A program made the translations under genes and the position numbers. This document shows positions 1-6,000 of a stretch of DNA of 8,127 bases, one piece after another. Source of the stretch: Candidatus Omnitrophota bacterium (lineage in GTDB: Bacteria; Omnitrophota; Gorgyraeia; Zapsychrales; Fredricksoniimonadaceae); contig JAEUSC010000198.1 of the NCBI GenBank assembly GCA_016789035.1, positions 1 to 8,127 on the forward strand, written 5' to 3'. Below the pieces are notes generated by a model. That model was not told the origin of the DNA, did not search any database, and saw only the letters and a list, made by a program, of their open reading frames with translations. Within the stretch, counting starts at the first letter, position 1. Each line of letters begins with the position of its first letter.

Positions 1-14
1 TCCTGAGTCACCCG
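1..14. other. Start of the region downstream of the gene
   Basis: Read on the minus strand, the 14 bases after the TAA stop are CGGGTGACTCAGGA. A GTG triplet and a short AGGA are present, but the window ends before any start codon, hairpin or terminator can be judged. Nothing can be assigned. Confidence 0.5.
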
Positions 15-3000
15 TTACAACAATCGATTCATGTCCGCCGTTGCTTGCGGGTTACCCGCCAAATTCACCTTTCCGACGATTTTAACTTCCTCTCTACTAA
101 TCGGACGCGAAACTTGAGCCAGCATCGCCTGATCGCCGAAAACTCGGTTTGTCACGGCCATATTGGACGCTCTGGCAGTGGCTTGAACACGGGAAACATC
201 CACATAAACCTGAGCAGCTTCAACGATTTTGAGATTTTCGGTTTTATCCGGACCGTTTTGCAAAGGCTCAAGATTTAAACTGCTCATTACTTCAACAACC
301 AACGGGATATCATTTTTGACTTTTTGAGATTTGGGTGTCGATTTGAGGCTGAATTGTTCGCCGTAATATTGAAGCTGATCCTTGATCTTTTCATCGCTCA
401 ATCCGCGGACTCTCAACGCCTCGACCAGCTGCCGGGCATTTTGATTGATCCGGGCAAACGGTGCGTTCGCAGGAGTCTCGGAAGTTTGAACGTTGCCAAT
501 ACTAGAGTAACGACTGGCGAAGACAGCCAAAGTCTCACTGGCGGTCAACTGACGAGTGTTGTCTCCCTGAATGCCTAATACACTGCTACTACCCTTTAAG
601 GCCTCGCGCAATTGGGCCTTATTATCGGCATCCGTAATTCCCCCCTGGGCCGCTCTTAATTCTTCTCTCCAGGCAACATCGGCTTGTTCCTGCACGGTCT
701 TAAAGAAACCTGTAGCCGCTTGAGTGTTCATATTTTTTACGACAAGTGGGGTAATAAAAATGGCATCTTTCTGATTTTGATCAACCACATGTGAAGAGGC
801 CGCCGGGACGAATCCTTTCAAGCTTTGCGTCACAAGTTTGCGGTCTTGCGGATCGAGATTACTTACGTAGTCGTTTACATAGTGCTGAACGTCATCAGCG
901 CTCACATCCAAGACATATAAAGCCCCTTTGGCATCTTTGAGAATTTCTGCATTTGGCTTGAGGTCTTTGAGGTCGTTTCGATCGGTGGACTCAAGATCGC
1001 GTACGGAAATGACTTTATTTTCTTTCTTAGCGCGGTCGAAAATGTATTGATTAAGCTGAGGCTTAAATGCATCTTCCGGCTTTTCGTATTTAGCTTCAAA
1101 TGTGTCGGCGAGGATTTTAGTGGAATTTCCATTGGGTGTGCGAACTGTCATGGCCATGGGTTTGGGGCCGGCGCGCGCGTCAATATCAAAAGTAATGGTT
1201 TTCCTGACGTCTCCCTGATGTGTTGGGATGTTATTGACGGTCACGGTTTGTAGTGGCTGAGCCAGCGGTGTCGCCGGAATAAAGCCAACCTGTTTCCAGG
1301 TCTTTTCACCGGCGTTATTGGATGCAACCTGTTGAAGGCTGAATCCATTTCCTTGGTCGATCACCATTTGATCAGGGGCCAACACAATTGAACCCAAATT
1401 CATCGGAGCGTTTGTTGGATTATAGAAATACTGTTGGCCGCCTTCCATGGTTCCCATCAACGGAGCATTTGCGTTCATGGGTGGCAAAGCCATTTGGTTG
1501 AAATCCATAATCGGCGCGGTCGGCTGCGGCATCTTGATATTCTGAAGTGAAGCGGCGAAGGATTCATCTAATGCCTTGCTTAGCATCGCCTGATCAGCTG
1601 AGTTGGACAAACTTGAAGACAGTTGATTTGGCATTGTCACTGATATTGACAATGATTGCGGCTGAACTTGACTTAATGTGGTCAGCTCATTTCCTATCAA
1701 GATTGGACTAATTACGGAAGTGACAGACGATTGGGTTGTTATGGCTGAATTTGTGGCTAAAGTTTCCAAGGCATTTGCGATCGTCGAAGACGAAAGTGGT
1801 GTTGTCACCGTTGATCCGGTGTTTCCCATACCTCCTGGGATTGCCATGCCAAGACTTGAACCTAAACCCTGGGAAGGCGATGCACTCGTTGGCGCCTTAA
1901 AACCGGCAGATGAACTGTCAATATTAAAATCAACTTCAGATTCTTTTGCTGTCCATATATCCGGCCGTCCTTCTTTAAACTTTGACCCAAAAACCAGTCG
2001 ATCCCCTTGGGCTTCGCCCTTTTTAGCGATAAGGACCTCATTTACAATCGAGCTTTCTACCTTGTCTGCAGATCTTTCCTTAACCCCTATGCTATCCAAT
2101 CCCTTTTCATTAAATCTGCTTCTACCAAACAGCTTGGGCGGTTCTGTACCCGCAACGGTTCCCTTATCAGGAGGATTCATTTCCAGTTGTGTGCCTGTAC
2201 AATTCACTCCATTGCAGCCTAATGAGATTAAATTAATGAAGGGAGCTGTCGGCGAGCTTATCGAATTTTCCATTCGCGTGGTTGAAAGCAAAGCTCGATC
2301 GCCATTGGTTCTGTGACGGATAAGGTTATGGCTTGCCACATATTCCAGAAACTCACTTGAGGTGTGAACAGATGTGGGAGTTCCCACCAAACCAACGTCT
2401 AAATAAACAACCTCACCATGTCCGTTTGGAATAAATCGTTGAGGCAAGACTCTATATTCTTCTCCGCCGATAGGAATAGTCTTTAAGATGTTCTCTTTGG
2501 AATTGATATAGTCATTTAACCCCTGGTTAAAAGCATCTTTGCTGATGTCGCCCTTAAAGCCCAATAATTTCTCCGCGACTGCACGCTGCACCCGCTTGTT
2601 ATAACCAACATCAGCAAACGGAACCGCTCTATACAACGTTGATGATTTTCCTAAATCATCGATACTCAAAACCAGACTCAAACCGCCTTTTTGATTCTTA
2701 CCGACGACAGCGCCAACAACGCCGCCCAAATCGCCTTCTTTTCTTAACTTTTTGTTAATATCTTCATTAAAAATTCCAAACGAAAATCGAGGCACAATTA
2801 AATCCGTTGTTTTACCAAACACCTCTGCTATTCTCGGATCCGATTCCAATAGCGTATGACTAATAACAGAACCATAAAACGCTCTGGCTGTATCATTTGA
2901 CAGGCCTTGTTCACTGCCCATTTCTTTTCTTGCCTGTTCGGTGTACTTGATTAAAGCATCATGCTCTTTTTGCGTCATGGAGGATAAGGGTAAGAATCCT

Positions 3001-6000
3001 ATCATCCGAACATTCCCTTGCTTATCGATAAGGGCAGTACCCGTAGCATAAGGAAACGTATTTAATGGTTTGGTTTTGTTTTCTTCTGCAATTTCATTTA
3101 ACCGCGGATATGTTTGTTCCGCGTGATAAATATCGGGCATGCTCAACACCATTTGAGCCTCTTCCGAAGAAAGCCCCAGCCCTTTAATGAAACCAACCAT
3201 TGAATTTTCAACCAAATCGTCTTCTCTGTACAGATGCGTGTGAAATGCAATTATTTTTCTGTTCCCTTCAAAACTCTCAATTCGATTGGGTGAATACTGA
3301 ATAACATTTCCACCAATCTCATACAATTTAGAATCATTGTACAAAAGAAGATCCTTGGCTTCTTTCTGAATCGCAGCCTTTACATCCTGGACATTACGAA
3401 TTGGATATCTAGCTATCGTTCCCTCAACGATCGGCCCGGTCTGAGAATCATTAGGCGCATCATCTTTCTTTCCAAACCCAAGGATCGCGGAATCTTTGCG
3501 ATCGAATGTTTGCACTCCCATCGCCTCGACAACATCTTCTGCATAAAGGTTTCCAATTGTGACACGATCGCCCTGATCTTGTATCGAATGCTGATAACCT
3601 GCCCGCAATAATCCGCTTTTTGCCAATACTTCGCGTGGTCCTGTAACCGCCATTCTTTCAGAAATCAACCCATCCTCTTCGATTTGGCCTTGCACATTCA
3701 AAGTCAATTGATCGACCAAGGGAGCATTGATGGTAAATGATCCGTTGTCTTGGACATTGATAGGTGTTTGAGGCTGTTGAACGCTCAATCCAGGCTGTTG
3801 ATATCTCGTTAACGCATCATTGATCTGCATGATCGATAATGACTGACCTACAAATTCAGCTTTTCCTTGATCATTCGTAAAGACACCGGCATTTTCAAGT
3901 CTCTTTTGAACACTGGCAGCTTCCACAGGTTTGCCATATTTTTGTTCCCAAATGGCCATTTCTTTTTTCTGATCAGCATCGCTGTTCTGCTTAACCATGC
4001 TTTGCGCTTCATGTATGAGTGTGTAAGCGAATCGTTCGTTAACCGCATCTTCATCTTGTCGGCCAATCAAATCCTGCCGGCCGATCTGGGTTAGCATGGG
4101 TGCGATCGCATCGGCGGTGGGAGTTAAGAAAATGTTTCTATGGCCTTCAAACCGTCCTGCGTGGCCAGCCAGACGGCGGCCATTTAACTGGTGAAAGTAT
4201 CTTACCTTGAAGGTCTCATCTACGGCCAAGCCGGCAGATTTAATGGAATCGCGGGCCTTTAGAACGCTTCTCTGGTCGTCCGGATGAAGTGCATTAAATT
4301 TTTGCGTGATCTCCTCTTGCTCTTGAGGCGACAATCGATCGAACCCTCCTGCCTTGGCATGGCCTTCGCGATGGGGCCCTTTAACAATGAAGTCTAAAAT
4401 TCGGTTGGCTTCGCTTAATTCTTCTTGTGAGGTTATGGGATTAAAATATAGGTTAGCGCGTTTATTTTCTGATGATGCCACATCCTCTAGTGCCACGCGT
4501 ACCGCACTGATAGATGCGACATCCCTTGCCCCGGTTGTTAAGGCATTTGATTCGCGGGTTCTTGTTATTGCTAAAGCCTTAGCAATAACCTTTTGCATGC
4601 GGGAATCTGATAAGGGTGTAGCCGTAACCGCCTTGCCGCTTCTCGCAAGTTGTGAATGCAAGAGGTTCTGGATTGGCGCGAGACCACCTTCCGAGAATCC
4701 TTTTTCTTTTTCAACCTCTGAAACAAAACCAAATTGCTTTTTGTATTGATCAAGAGGAACAAAGACATTTTCTAAACTATCTTTCCGATTACCGTTCGAT
4801 TGAAAACCGTAAAGCCCCATTAATTTTTCTGGAACCTCAAGGGTATATCCAAGTTCAGTCACCGCTCCGGTTTTCTGATCAAAACCATAATGAGTATCTT
4901 TAATAGCTACATCGGAATCAAGTGATTCATTGCGGGGGACGATAGCAACTCCGTTATTAAACTCACTACGAATGACCTTAACTTCGCCTAAGTTTCCGAC
5001 TCCTGACGGCTGTTGAAGGTAGCTAACCATTGCAACCGGTTGAATCTGAGTCTTCTGGTCATCATCGTTTTGAGACAACACCGAAGCCGTGATCAAATTA
5101 TTTTGATAATTGTATGTTTCGCCTTGGTTTAGTTTCAATCCGGACGTAAACTCGACTGGCGCCTCTGCTGTAAAGCTGACGGGTTTTAAGCCCACAAAAC
5201 TGTTATTAGGATCTTTTACTCCTTGATACGTAGTATAGCCTTCATAATTTTGTGAAGCGCGGTTAATAGTGTCGCCTGTATATCCCTGCTCTCGTAATTT
5301 ATTAAGAGCATATAAGTCATTTCTTAAATTAACCTCATCAACATGGCGGTTGACAGATGCTGCCGCAACTTGCCGCTGTAAGGCTTCGGTATTGGCCTCG
5401 GCGGCCTTGCTTACAGATGTTCTAGGAACAACCACCAATAATTCTGTATTTCTGGTATTAACTTCGCTTTGAATATTGGACATCACTCGCAACATTCCAG
5501 CATCCAACAATACCTTGGCTTGCTGCACAGCGCCCTCAGCAACCTTAATGTCCGATTCATCTTTTGTCATCTTTGCAACCGCCAATTCTGCCTCGGCCTT
5601 TGTCACATTCGATTTAAGAGCAATCAGCTGATCTCTTTCAACGTCAATTAAACGGATATCCTTGCCGGAGACAATCTGTTGCGCTGTACCTTCCAAACGC
5701 CGAACACTCATATCGGATGTAATACCAAAACGCAAAAATGTTTGAAGAACATTGGCCTCGGATGTAGCATTGGTCAAAATAATTTCCCCTTTAGCATTCA
5801 AAGAAACTTCCTTGGGAACGGCGGCAAAGTTCGTACCGTCATATGTTTGCAAAATTAAAATTCTTTGCCGGGTAGGATCATTTCTAATTTCTGATTTCAA
5901 TGCTTCAGATGTAGTCGCCCTGCCTTTGTTAATATCAGTTTCTCCAGAGTCAAGTACCTTGAAGGTATCCTTGCCTGTTTCCACAATAATTTCGCGTCCC

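Noticed and set aside
902..1132. A 76-codon minus-strand frame overlapping the giant gene in another phase
   Set aside because: It lies wholly inside the large frame, has no recognisable domain, and its product is simply a frame-shifted reading of residues 2270-2350.
2199..2225. Hydrophobic stretch ending in SLGC, considered as an internal lipobox
   Set aside because: The residues before Cys1910 are Ser-Leu-Gly, which lacks Leu, Val or Ile at position -3, and the site is about 1900 residues into the protein with no preceding signal-peptide-like segment.
1678..2316. A 212-codon plus-strand open frame opposite the disordered linker and cysteine region
   Set aside because: It is antisense to an intact, continuous minus-strand frame. 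The other long plus-strand frames (4354, 5269, 5752, 6061, 7108) share the same phase, which is the pattern of codon-bias shadows. The translation shows no recognisable domain.
2373..2386. Short inverted repeat GTGGGA / TCCCAC
   Set aside because: The stem is only five or six base pairs with a tiny loop inside coding sequence, which is expected by chance in a window this long.
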